NCBI RefSeq assembly: GCF_017377395.1 | Contig: NZ_CP061800.1 | Span: 5,415,633-5,479,632 of the forward strand | Length of the DNA: 64,000 nucleotides | Direction: 5' to 3' | From: Desulfonema magnum | Lineage (GTDB): Bacteria > Desulfobacterota > Desulfobacteria > Desulfobacterales > 4be13 | Shown: positions 34,764-42,914 of the stretch, piece after piece | Position numbering within the stretch: position 1 is the stretch's first letter | Layout: each line of letters begins with the position of its first letter | The notes under the pieces: generated by a model | Database searches by the model: none | Seen by the model: only the letters and a program-made list of their open reading frames with translations | What the model was told of the DNA's origin: nothing | Made by a program: the position numbers and the translations under genes

Positions 34764-35969
34764 TCATAATTTCCGCGCCCACACACCAAAGACGGGATCC
34801 GAGTATCTTAACTCATGCGCATATTTGTCACCACTCGGTCTTGGCAGTCCTCGTTGGGAAAACGTGTCCAATTCTTTGAATTTCCCTGATTTCAAAAAAT
34901 ATTCCGTGACCAGACCCACACGCTCAAATTCATGAATATTCTGCCATATTCTTACTACTTTCGGCGGAAACCAGCGGTTGGAAAATGTGACAATAAAATA
35001 TCCCCCTTGTCTGAGAATTCTCGCCACCTCCTCAAACACTTCAAAAGGTCGTGTCATGTATTCGACAGATACCGTACACACAACAGCGTCATAAGTTTCA
35101 TCTCCGAAAGGCAGCGAAGAGTTCTCATTAAGATCGTGAATGACATGCTCGGTGAGACGGGGATTATTTTCAAGCTCTTCCCGGTTCAGTCCAAGCCCCG
35201 TGACACTGGTAAACGCAAGATCATTGGGAAGATGAGATTTCCAACTGCTCATCAGATCCAGCACTTTCATGCCGGGTTCGAGAAGGTTTTTGTAATGTTC
35301 TGTAATAATTTGAATGGCGGTGTCGTCAATGTGTGTGACAAGGCGGGGGGTTTCGTAAAACAAACCATCCGGGGTTTCTTCGGTTCTGACAAACGGGTCA
35401 TCTGCAAAGAATTCCGTGGGCTTTGCTTTCCATCTGGCCTGCATTCCGGGACCGTGAGTGATGTTTTCCATCCAGTCCGTGCAGGTTCCTCCCCGGTCCG
35501 TCGGTTTATCCTGCACCGATACGATGCGAGTGTTCAGGTGTAATTCTTTTTCAGCCAGGGGATGGTTAAAATCCACGATAATCTGAGAATTCACCTCGGC
35601 ACATCGGAACGGCTCCATGTTCTCCTTAAAGACATTGGGAATCCCCTTGAGAATGCCTTTGGGATAAAACCGTCCGGCCCGGGGTTCGGTAAGCGCGTTG
35701 GCATCAAATTCACTGTCAAACTGGCTTTGTTTTATATAAAAAGTCTTTTTGGCATCATAAGCAGATACAATATCACCGGGTTTGAAAACAAGTTCTGCTT
35801 CCTGGCCGGCTGATTTTCCCATAAGCATCTCATACAATTCCGAAGGAAAACAATCTCTCCAGAAATTAATTCCCTGTCCGTAATAGCAGTCTGTATGAGC
35901 CGCTGAATCGCTTTTCCATCGGACCTGAAACTCAATATTCGCGAGCGCATTTGTATTTGTTGTTCTCAT
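34764..35969 (-). CDS. FKBP (SlyD-like) and SAM-dependent methyltransferase fusion protein
   Basis: About 401 residues from ATG 35969 (AGAGG upstream; an in-frame GTG lies three codons before). Residues ~90-150 end in IIVDFNHPLAEKELHLNTRI, the hallmark C-terminal strands of SlyD/FkpA-type FKBP peptidyl-prolyl isomerases, and the preceding part has GRFYPKGILKGIPN. Residues ~235-380 are a class I methyltransferase: EPGMKVLDLMSSWKSHLP (SAM site I), TGLGLNREEL, SLPFGDETYDAVVCTVSVEY and VARILRQGGYFIVTFSNRW. The two are in one frame with no stop or repeat between. The substrate is unknown; the isomerase part may present a protein to the methyltransferase. Cytosolic. Confidence 0.82.
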   Translation of the reverse strand: MRTTNTNALANIEFQVRWKSDSAAHTDCYYGQGINFWRDCFPSELYEMLMGKSAGQEAELVFKPGDIVSAYDAKKTFYIKQSQFDSEFDANALTEPRAGRFYPKGILKGIPNVFKENMEPFRCAEVNSQIIVDFNHPLAEKELHLNTRIVSVQDKPTDRGGTCTDWMENITHGPGMQARWKAKPTEFFADDPFVRTEETPDGLFYETPRLVTHIDDTAIQIITEHYKNLLEPGMKVLDLMSSWKSHLPNDLAFTSVTGLGLNREELENNPRLTEHVIHDLNENSSLPFGDETYDAVVCTVSVEYMTRPFEVFEEVARILRQGGYFIVTFSNRWFPPKVVRIWQNIHEFERVGLVTEYFLKSGKFKELDTFSQRGLPRPSGDKYAHELRYSDPVFGVWARKL

Positions 35970-36141
35970 AATAAACACCTCTTCTGTGTTTCCTGAACGC
36001 GATTTAATGAGAAGCCGGCTTATAAAATGCGTTAGTAAAAGGTTGACATTTCACTTAACTCATCATACAAAATATAAGTTAATTTTCAGACATGGCAAGC
36101 TTTGATTGGCATTTTAACGAAATAAAAAAATATCTGTCGCT

Positions 36142-36230
36142 CCGGAGTGCCAAACTTACAGTTTGGCAAATGTTTCAGATGATACTCCGAGAGCGGGAGG
36201 CTTCTGCCAAACTGCAAGTTTGGCACTCCG
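36142..36230. repeat. REP-like inverted repeat GGAGTGCCAAACTTACAGTTTGGCA
   Basis: Left arm GGAGTGCCAAACTTACAG, right arm CTGCAAGTTTGGCACTCC, each arm itself containing a small hairpin. It lies just upstream of the SDR gene and 170 bp from the divergent FKBP-methyltransferase gene. Confidence 0.8.
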
Positions 36231-36254
36231 AACATCAGAAAGGAAAGGATTCAT

Positions 36255-37787
36255 ATGCGCTCAGAGCCTGTTTTAGTCACAGGAGCCACAGGATACGTGG
36301 GGGGCCGGCTGATACCATTGCTGCTGGAATCGGGATATCAGGTAAGGGCCATGGGAAGATCGCCGGACAAACTGGGTTCCCGGGACTGGGCCCGGCATCC
36401 TCGCATTGAATTGGTAAACGGAGATGTTTTTGATCCCGCGTCCTTATACAAAGCTGCACAAGGATGCTGGGCAGCCTTCTATCTTGTGCATTCCATGGGC
36501 CCGGGAGAAAAGGATTTTGAAGAAGCAGATCGAAGAGCGGCCGGCAATATGGCCGCGGCCGCGGCAAAAGCCGGATTAAATCGAATTATCTTTATCGGGG
36601 GCCTGGGCGACACTGAAAAAGGCTCCCTGAGCAAACATCTGCGTTCCCGGCACGAAGTCGCCCGAATCCTTCAGGCCGGACCGGTTCCGGCCACGTTTCT
36701 CCGTGCGGCCATGATTTTAGGATCAGGCAGCGCTTCCTTTGAAATCATGCGCTATCTCATGGAACGCCTGCCGGTCATCCTTGCCCCCCGATGGGTTCGT
36801 ACCCTGAACCAGCCCATTGCCATTCGTAATGTCCTGTATTATCTCCGGGGATGCCTTGAAAAAGACGAGACCTTGGGCGGGACCTTTGATATCGGCGGAC
36901 CTGATATTCTGTCTTATCAGAAACTTTTGGAGATTTATGCAGAAGAAGCAAAACTTCGGAAACGCCGGATTATTCCTGTGCCTTTTCTCACCCCGGGCCT
37001 GAGCGCGTACTGGATTCATCTGATCACGCCGGTGCCCGCGTCCCTCGCAGTTCCGCTGACCCAGGGGCTGCGAAACCCGGTGATTTGTAAAGACAACCGG
37101 ATTCGTGCCATTGTTCCTCAGCGTCTGTTAAGCTGCCGGGAAGCCATCTCTCTGGCTCTGGAAAGAATACGGCAAAAAAATGTTGAAACCTGCTGGTCTG
37201 ACGCGGGCTGTCTGAAGCCTCCGGAATGGGCCTATTGCGGAGATGCGGATTACACTGGCGGAACGATTTTGGAGTGCGGTTATCGCGCACATCTGAAGGC
37301 AGCGCCTGAAGAAGTGTGGGACCCTGTCTGTCGTATCGGAGGAACAACCGGATGGTATTTCGGAAACATCCTGTGGCGGATCCGAGGCAGTATTGACCGC
37401 CTGGCAGGCGGTATGGGACTAAGCCGGGGAAAGCGTCATCACCGTCAGACATACGTCGGCGACGCGCTGGACTTCTGGCGCGTTTTGAAAATAGAACCGC
37501 CCCGTCGTCTTGTATTGCTTTCGGAAATGAAACTTCCGGGAGAAGCCTTGCTTGAAATTGAAATTACGCCGCTGAAAAATGGCGAAACTGAGCTTCGGCT
37601 GCTTTCCCGATTCTTACCCCGGGGACTCGAAGGCTTTCTTTACTGGTTTTCCCTGTATCCTTTTCATCAGTGGATCTTCGCGGGAATGCTGAAATCTATT
37701 GCCGAACTTATCCAAAGCCCCATTACGCTGGGGCCGGAACGGTTTACACCGAAAATTCCCGATGACTGTTCTTTCCCTCTGAAATAA
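36255..37787 (+). CDS. NAD(P)-binding SDR family protein with DUF2867 domain
   Basis: A 510-residue two-part protein. The N-terminal ~300 residues form an atypical short-chain dehydrogenase Rossmann domain: PVLVTGATGYVGGRLIPLLL (TGxxGxxG), RIELVNGDVFDPASL and RIIFIGGLGD. The C-terminal ~170 residues fit DUF2867 (ILECGYRAHLKAAPEEVWDP, then WRVLKIEPPRRLVLLSEMKL and FLPRGLEGFLYWFSLYPFH). This fusion is widespread (YbjT-like) and uncharacterised; a ubiquinone- or lipid-related reductase role has been guessed for the family. Start ATG 36255 follows AGAAAGGA. Gene intact. Confidence 0.88.
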   Translation: MRSEPVLVTGATGYVGGRLIPLLLESGYQVRAMGRSPDKLGSRDWARHPRIELVNGDVFDPASLYKAAQGCWAAFYLVHSMGPGEKDFEEADRRAAGNMAAAAAKAGLNRIIFIGGLGDTEKGSLSKHLRSRHEVARILQAGPVPATFLRAAMILGSGSASFEIMRYLMERLPVILAPRWVRTLNQPIAIRNVLYYLRGCLEKDETLGGTFDIGGPDILSYQKLLEIYAEEAKLRKRRIIPVPFLTPGLSAYWIHLITPVPASLAVPLTQGLRNPVICKDNRIRAIVPQRLLSCREAISLALERIRQKNVETCWSDAGCLKPPEWAYCGDADYTGGTILECGYRAHLKAAPEEVWDPVCRIGGTTGWYFGNILWRIRGSIDRLAGGMGLSRGKRHHRQTYVGDALDFWRVLKIEPPRRLVLLSEMKLPGEALLEIEITPLKNGETELRLLSRFLPRGLEGFLYWFSLYPFHQWIFAGMLKSIAELIQSPITLGPERFTPKIPDDCSFPLK

Positions 37788-37811
37788 ACGCGAAATGAGG
37801 ATTGTCTTGTT

Positions 37812-38516
37812 TATACTCGATGATCAGGTTTTCTGATTCGGTTCGGACAAAAACCTTGGCTTTCCACGGGAGGAACGGCAGATACCTGTTTGCTTTGTCA
37901 CAATGGATTCCTGCTTTCGCAGGAATGACATCAGGGGAGGGGAGACGGCTGTCCGCTTGTCACAATGGATTCCTGCTTTCGCAGGAATGACATCAGGGGA
38001 GGGGAGATAGCTGTCCGGCCGGCACAATGGATTCCTGCTTTCGCAGGAATGACATCACGGGAGGGGAGACGGCTGTCCGCTTGTCACAATGGATTCCTGC
38101 TTTCGCAGGAATGACATCAGGGGAGGGGAGACGGCTGTCCGCTTGTCACAATGGATTCCTGCTTTCGCAGGAATGACATCATGGGGGAGACGGCCGCTGT
38201 CCGGCTGGCACAATGGATTCCTGCTTTCGCAGGAATGACATCATGGGGGAGACGGCCGCTGTCCGGCTGGCACAATGGATTCCTGCTTTCGCAGGAATGA
38301 CATCATGTGAGGGGACACTGCCGCTCTCCGGCTGCCACAATGGATTCCTGCTTTCGGAGGAATGACATCATGGGAGGGGAGACGGCCGCTCCCCGCTTGT
38401 CACAATGGATTCCTGCTTTCGCAGGAATGACATCATGGGAGGGGGCACGGCCGCTCCTCGGCTGGCACAATGGATTCCTGCTTTCGCAGGAATGACAGAA
38501 TGATCATCGAGTTATA
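37812..38516. repeat. Array of ten ~62-bp repeats (GGATTCCTGCTTTCGCAGGAATGACA) bounded by TACTCGATGATCA inverted ends
   Basis: CACAATGGATTCCTGCTTTC GCAGGAATGACA occurs ten times between about 37895 and 38495, at 61-64 bp spacing. Each has an ATTCCTGC/GCAGGAAT hairpin and a variable GC-rich spacer. The whole array is enclosed by TACTCGATGATCA (37813 on) and TGATCATCGAGTTATA (38501-38516). The right end overlaps the fchA stop codon. Related ends occur at 58251-58265 and 63567-63704. Confidence 0.9.
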
Positions 38517-39129
38517 ACACCATGAAAGACAACACCTCTTCCTCTTTTTTTCCAATCTGTTTTTCCATTGCTTTTACCTGTTGTTCGATATCTCGGACAA
38601 ATTCGTCATCCTGTATCGAAGCCAGATTGATCTTTACGTTGCAGAGTGCGGAAAGGGCCGCGGACCTGGCCATCATTACGCCCACGGCCCCGTCTGTTGC
38701 CGCGTTTTTATTTCCCTTTTTAATGACCTTTCCGGCCAGTTCCATGATATTAAAGGCATCTTTTGCAACTTCCAACGGAACCGAGGCCGCTGTTTTCAGT
38801 CCGTTCTGAATGGCCTGATGTCTTTCCCTGTTCTGTTCTTCTGTTTCCTTTGGCAATTTAAACGCGGCCATCACCTGATTGTAGGCATCCGAATCTCTGT
38901 CAATATCTCGGATAAGCTTCTCACGATACTCAGCAGCTTCTTTTGCAATCGCTTTCATATCTTCATATGATGATTCATATCCTTTTTTGCCAATAGTCAG
39001 ATTTGCCACCATCTCCGAAAGACTGGCCCCGAGGGCTGCGCTTAAAGCGGCAACGCTTCCGCCCCCGGGAAGGGCGGAGTTTGAAGCGACCCGGTTTAAA
39101 AAATCTTTTATATTGAGATCTGCCAGCAT
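38512..39129 (-). CDS. fchA: Formimidoyl-tetrahydrofolate cyclodeaminase
   Basis: A 205-residue member of the cyclodeaminase/cyclohydrolase family, which converts 5-formimino-THF to 5,10-methenyl-THF plus ammonia. It shows the family start IKDFLNRVASNSALPGGGSV followed by AALSAALGASLSEMVANLTI, then YNQVMAAFKLPKETEEQN and ASVPLEVAKDAFNIMELAG; the GGGS and DSDAYNQVM segments are the expected active-site regions. It is the third gene of a minus-strand histidine-degradation set with ftcD and hutI but is set apart from hutI by a 540-bp repeat array. Its stop codon lies in the end of the downstream repeat element. Cytosolic. Confidence 0.92.
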   Translation of the reverse strand: MLADLNIKDFLNRVASNSALPGGGSVAALSAALGASLSEMVANLTIGKKGYESSYEDMKAIAKEAAEYREKLIRDIDRDSDAYNQVMAAFKLPKETEEQNRERHQAIQNGLKTAASVPLEVAKDAFNIMELAGKVIKKGNKNAATDGAVGVMMARSAALSALCNVKINLASIQDDEFVRDIEQQVKAMEKQIGKKEEEVLSFMVL

Positions 39130-39198
39130 GGTTTTACTCCTTTAGGTTTGAAGTAGGCCGTCTGAAAATGATACTTTTTGTCATTATTTTTTGTCGGA

Positions 39199-39745
39199 TC
39201 GGTTCCCTTCGGCAAGCTCAGGGAACGGCATGAGTAAAAAGTCAGTTCCCTTCGGCAAGCTCAGGGAACGGCATGAGTAAAAAGTCAGTTCCCTTCGGCA
39301 AGCTCAGGGAACGGCATGAGTAAAAAGACAGTTCCCTTCGGCAGGCTCAGGGAACGGCATGAGTAAAAAGTCAGTTCCCTTCGGCAGGCTCAGGGAACGG
39401 CATGAGTAAAAAGACAGTTCCCTTCGGCAGGCTCAGGAAACGGCATGAGTAAAAAGTCAGTTCCCTTCGGCAGGCTCAGGGAACGGCATGAGTAAAAAGT
39501 CAGTTCCCTTCGGCAGGCTCAGGGAACGGCATGAGTGACAAGTCAGTTCCCTTCGGCAGGCTCAGGGAACGGCATGAGTAAAAAGTCAGTTCCCTTCGGC
39601 AGGCTCAGGGAACGGCATGAGTAAAAAGTCAGTTCCCTTCGGCAGGCTCAGGGAACGGCATGAGTGACAAGTCAGTTCCCTTCGGCAGGCTCAGGGAACT
39701 GCATGAGTAACCGCGCCCTGAGCTTGTCGAAGGGCAGTTGGAAAC
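39199..39745. repeat. Array of twelve 43-bp repeats (GTTCCCTTCGGCARGCTCAGGGAAC)
   Basis: GTTCCCTTCGGCAAGCTCAG GGAACGGCATGAGTAAAAAGTCA is repeated twelve times at 43-bp spacing, with AAG to AGG and AGTAAAAAG to AGTGACAAG variants shared by neighbouring units. It ends with a related CCCTGAGCTTGTCGAAGGGC unit. TTCCCT/AGGGAA is the hairpin. It lies between hutI and fchA in the direction of transcription, so it may attenuate or process the mRNA. Confidence 0.92.
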
Positions 39746-39787
39746 AGGCCAAAAAGCGGACGAAGAAAATTAACGGATTCAGACGGC

Positions 39788-41185
39788 TTAGGTTTGAAGG
39801 GGTCTGCTATTTACTTTTTTATCCTTATCAAACACCAGTCTGCCCTTTTTTATAACTTTCTCCACTGTGCTGACCCCGATGTGGTAGGGGATGTACTGAT
39901 ATGACGGAAACTCAAGGATGATGACATCTCCGAGTTTACCGGGATCCAGGCTTCCGATGGTGTCTGCCCTGTCAATCGCGGCCGCGCCGTTTATGGTCAG
40001 AGCGGTAATGGCCTCCTCCGGCGTGATATTCATATAAAGCGCGGCCAGGGCAATAATCAGCGGAACAGACTCGGTAAAGCAGCTCCCCGGATTCATATCT
40101 GTTGCCAACGCCACCGCACAGTTATTGTCAATCATATATCGGCCCCTGGCATAGGGTTCCTTTAAACTGAATGCCGTGCCAGGAAGCAATGTCGCGACAA
40201 CACCTGCTTTGGCCATATCCCTGATGCCTTTGTCAGAAGACTGAAGCAAATGGTCCGCGGATACGGCTCCCAGTTTCGCTGCCAGTTCAGCCCCGCCCAG
40301 AGATACCATTTCATCTGCATGAATTTTTAATTTCAGGCCCTGTGCTTTGGCGCTGCGTAACATTCTTTCGGACTGCTGTATTGAAAACACATTCTTCTCA
40401 CAAAAAATATCACAAAATTCCGCAAGATTTTGTCTGACCACTTCAGGCATGACCGTATCTTTCATAAAATCAACAAACCGGTCCTCCTTGCCTTTGTATT
40501 CCGGCGGAACCGTATGCGCACCGAGAAAAGTTCTGACAATATCAACAGGATGATGTCTGTCTAATTCCGCCATGACCTCCAACTGTCTGATTTCCGTATT
40601 ATGATCCAGACCATAGCCGCTTTTCCCTTCAACCGTTGTCACGCCGAATGACAACATGGAATCCAACCGCTTCAGTCCGGCCTCGGTCAGTTCTGACTTG
40701 GCTGCTTTTCTTGTTGCTTTTACTGTGTTCAGAATTCCGCCGCCGCGCTTCATAATTTCCATATAGCCGCGGCCCTGAAGACGCCATGAAAACTCCTCAG
40801 CCCTGTATCCGCCAAAAACAAAATGCGTATGCGAATCCACAAACCCGGGTAAGACTGCTTTTCCAGCGGCATCTATAACTACAACATCTGCCTGTGTAGA
40901 GGACAAAAAGTCGCGGTGTGAGAAGAAACCCGGCTTTTTGCCTCGGACGGAATTCTCTCCATCGCCGGAAAAAGCCGGGTTTCTGTTCACCATTGTTTTT
41001 TCGAACTGAGCAAGCACATCCCGGGTTTTTCCCACGGCTGTAATCCTGCCGTCTTCAATAAGCAGTGCGCCATTTCTGATAATATGCAGATCAGACATTT
41101 GCTTTCCCTGTTTTGCCTTAAATCCGCTGCATGTCACCAGCTCGGACGCATTTTTTATCAGTGTGACAGTGTTCATGACATTCAC
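39788..41185 (-). CDS. hutI: Imidazolonepropionase carrying an in-frame palindromic element
   Basis: A 465-residue amidohydrolase that opens 4-imidazolone-5-propionate to N-formimino-L-glutamate in histidine breakdown. Metal and substrate motifs: GFVDSHTHFVFGGYRAEEF, SKSELTEAGLKRLDSML, TTVEGKSGYGLDHNTEI, LKIHADEMVSLGGAELA, SADHLLQSSDKG and LATDMNPGSCFTES. Residues ~66-98 (NRNPAFSGDGENSVRG, KKPGFFSHRDFLSSTQ) are not family sequence: they are encoded by a copy of the palindromic element (40892-40990) and explain the length above the usual ~410-420. The frame is kept. The insertion is in the N-terminal composite beta-sandwich, before VVVIDAAGKAVLPGF. GTG 41185 overlaps the ftcD stop by 4 bp; ATG three codons later is an alternative. 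Confidence 0.93.
   Translation of the reverse strand: MNVMNTVTLIKNASELVTCSGFKAKQGKQMSDLHIIRNGALLIEDGRITAVGKTRDVLAQFEKTMVNRNPAFSGDGENSVRGKKPGFFSHRDFLSSTQADVVVIDAAGKAVLPGFVDSHTHFVFGGYRAEEFSWRLQGRGYMEIMKRGGGILNTVKATRKAAKSELTEAGLKRLDSMLSFGVTTVEGKSGYGLDHNTEIRQLEVMAELDRHHPVDIVRTFLGAHTVPPEYKGKEDRFVDFMKDTVMPEVVRQNLAEFCDIFCEKNVFSIQQSERMLRSAKAQGLKLKIHADEMVSLGGAELAAKLGAVSADHLLQSSDKGIRDMAKAGVVATLLPGTAFSLKEPYARGRYMIDNNCAVALATDMNPGSCFTESVPLIIALAALYMNITPEEAITALTINGAAAIDRADTIGSLDPGKLGDVIILEFPSYQYIPYHIGVSTVEKVIKKGRLVFDKDKKVNSRPLQT
40892..40990. repeat. Palindromic element inserted in the hutI coding sequence
   Basis: CTGTGTAGAGGACAAAAAGT at the left matches the CTGTGTACAGGACAAAAA ends of the family, and the core arms AGAAACCCGGCTTTTTGCC and GGAAAAAGCCGGGTTTCTG follow. 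Its length keeps the hutI frame, with no stop in the reading direction used. The right outer end is not clearly preserved. Confidence 0.85.
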
Positions 41186-42087
41186 TCCATGATCCTGTAT
41201 TCAAGAACCTGTTCCATGGAAAAATTCTCCAGCCTCAGATAATATTCGGCCGTGTCAATCAGTGCAGCCATGGGAACAAGCCCGATGATCTCGCTTCCCA
41301 CGACATTCACACCATATCTTTTTGCTTCTGTTCTGATAAGTTCAAACGTCCTGTAAATCGCTGTTTTCGTGAAATCCGTCATATTCATTGACACCTGAAC
41401 AATGCGTTTTTCTTTTAATCCGATGCCGATACCTTTGCAATATCGCAGTCCCCCGCTGCTGTATCTGACTTTTTTTGCAATCTCATTGGCGATGGTGAGG
41501 TCATCTGTATCCAAATTCACGTTAAAGGCAACCAGCGGCATTCTGGCCCCCACAGCCGTGACACCGGCACTGGGATGAATTTCCCATGGCCCGAAATCCG
41601 GCTTCCATTCAGGTCTTTTAATTTTTTCAGCCATTTCCTCGAACTGGCCTTTTCTTATATTTGAAAGATTTTCTCTTTCCGGGGCGGACGCGGATCTTTC
41701 ATATAAAAATATAGGCAAATTATATTTTTCAGATACCTGTCTGGCAAAGTCCTTTGAAATTTCCACGGCCTCTGTCATGGTGACATTCTTAACCGGAATA
41801 AACGGAACCACATCTGCTGCCCCCATCCTGGGATGCTGTCCTTTATGCTGCCGCATGTCAATGCACTCAATCGCGGCTCCTATCGCTTCGGTCACGGCAC
41901 GTTTTAATGCCTCAGGTTCTCCCACAGCCGTCACCACCAGCCGGTTGTGGTCTTTGTCTGTCTGATAATCCAAAAGTCTGACACCGGGTTTTCCTCGAAA
42001 CGGATTGACGATTTCCTCAATTTTTTCAGATTTTCTTCCTTCACTAAAATTTGGGACACATTCCAAAATTTTTTTCATATCGGACAT
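41182..42087 (-). CDS. ftcD: Glutamate formimidoyltransferase
   Basis: A 301-residue formiminotransferase that moves the formimino group from N-formiminoglutamate to tetrahydrofolate. Motifs: KILECVPNFSEGRKSEKIEE, the folate/substrate region QHPRMGAADVVPFIPVKN with the catalytic His, IFLYERSASAPERENLSNIR and GVTAVGARMPLVAFNVNLDT. It is the single-domain bacterial form; the cyclodeaminase is a separate gene (fchA, 38512-39129). ATG 42087 follows AAGGAGGCGAG. Its stop overlaps the hutI GTG start (GTGA). hutH and hutU are not in the window. Confidence 0.95.
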   Translation of the reverse strand: MSDMKKILECVPNFSEGRKSEKIEEIVNPFRGKPGVRLLDYQTDKDHNRLVVTAVGEPEALKRAVTEAIGAAIECIDMRQHKGQHPRMGAADVVPFIPVKNVTMTEAVEISKDFARQVSEKYNLPIFLYERSASAPERENLSNIRKGQFEEMAEKIKRPEWKPDFGPWEIHPSAGVTAVGARMPLVAFNVNLDTDDLTIANEIAKKVRYSSGGLRYCKGIGIGLKEKRIVQVSMNMTDFTKTAIYRTFELIRTEAKRYGVNVVGSEIIGLVPMAALIDTAEYYLRLENFSMEQVLEYRIME

Positions 42088-42914
42088 GCTCGCCTCCTTA
42101 AAATGGACGTATTCAGAATCTGAGAGGGAAGTTTTCCATTATTTCCCCCGGGATATCAAAGAGATACCCTGTTATTGCCCGGGTTCGGCTTGGCAAATCC
42201 GAACCAAAATAGCCGGCCGGGTTTGTCAAGCAGGCACGCGCATTTTCAGCCTGCTGAATATTTGTTTCAAAGCGGATTCGGAAACTGGTATGCAAAAAAT
42301 TAATATCCGACAGACTTGACAACTGTAAGGATAATATACTATTATAATCTAATTTTCAATAAATAAGGTCATTTCAGACATGATAATTGTATCAGACGCA
42401 TCTTAAATTTTATTTTATCTATAAAAATCATAAGCTTAAAAAACTGAAAATAAATAAGCCAGTGTCCTGTCGGTTCAGATGACCAAATTTTAAACAAAAA
42501 GATATTCAGCAGATCGAAAAAAGTTTGTAGTTCCGCTTTCAGACGGTCTGTGATCTCACAGGACCGCCTGAGCGCGGTACTAGGAACCGCCCTGAATTTC
42601 TCAGATATTTTCGATCTGCTGATATGAGCCGGTTCTGAGGTTTTTGTATTTTCTTTTGTGATGTTATTGTAATATTTTACTGATGCCGGTGTAAAGTTAC
42701 TTATGCAGAGACACATAAAAAAAAAGGGGCAACACACGGCCATACCTTCAAATTCTATCCTCGACGATATCAAAAGGACACCGCGCCAATAATGAGGATA
42801 TTTATACCCCTGAATACAGTTTTCACCTTATTGACTCATCTCTGCAAAGCAGATACTCTGACACTGCAAGTTAAGACAATCCCTTAGAACTATGTTTATT
42901 ATCGGAGGGTAACC
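42088..42914. other. Intergenic region (~830 bp) with a nested palindrome
   Basis: Divergent region between ftcD (minus) and the PhaC-like gene (plus), holding both promoters. No credible gene. Bases 42502-42625 form a nested palindrome listed separately. The last 20 bases contain ATCGGAGGGTAACC, the ribosome site of the next gene. Confidence 0.5.
42502..42625. repeat. Nested palindrome with ATATTCAGCAGATCGAAAA ends
   Basis: Outer arms ATATTCAGCAGATCGAAAA and TTTTCGATCTGCTGATAT; inner stem CAGACGGTCTGTGA/TCACAGGACCGCCTG. It could fold as a cruciform or a long RNA hairpin. The flanking CCAAATTTTAAACAAAAAGA has a near copy at 24469-24490. Confidence 0.7.

Noticed and set aside
37812..38516. 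Regular ~62-bp repeats that look like a CRISPR array
   Set aside because: The repeated part is a REP-type hairpin, the spacers are similar to each other rather than unique, unit length varies and no cas gene is near.
39199..39745. Twelve 43-bp repeats as a CRISPR array
   Set aside because: The units are directly tandem with no unique spacers.
42369..42773. 134-residue minus-strand frame in the ftcD upstream region
   Set aside because: It reads through the nested palindrome and has an unlikely composition.
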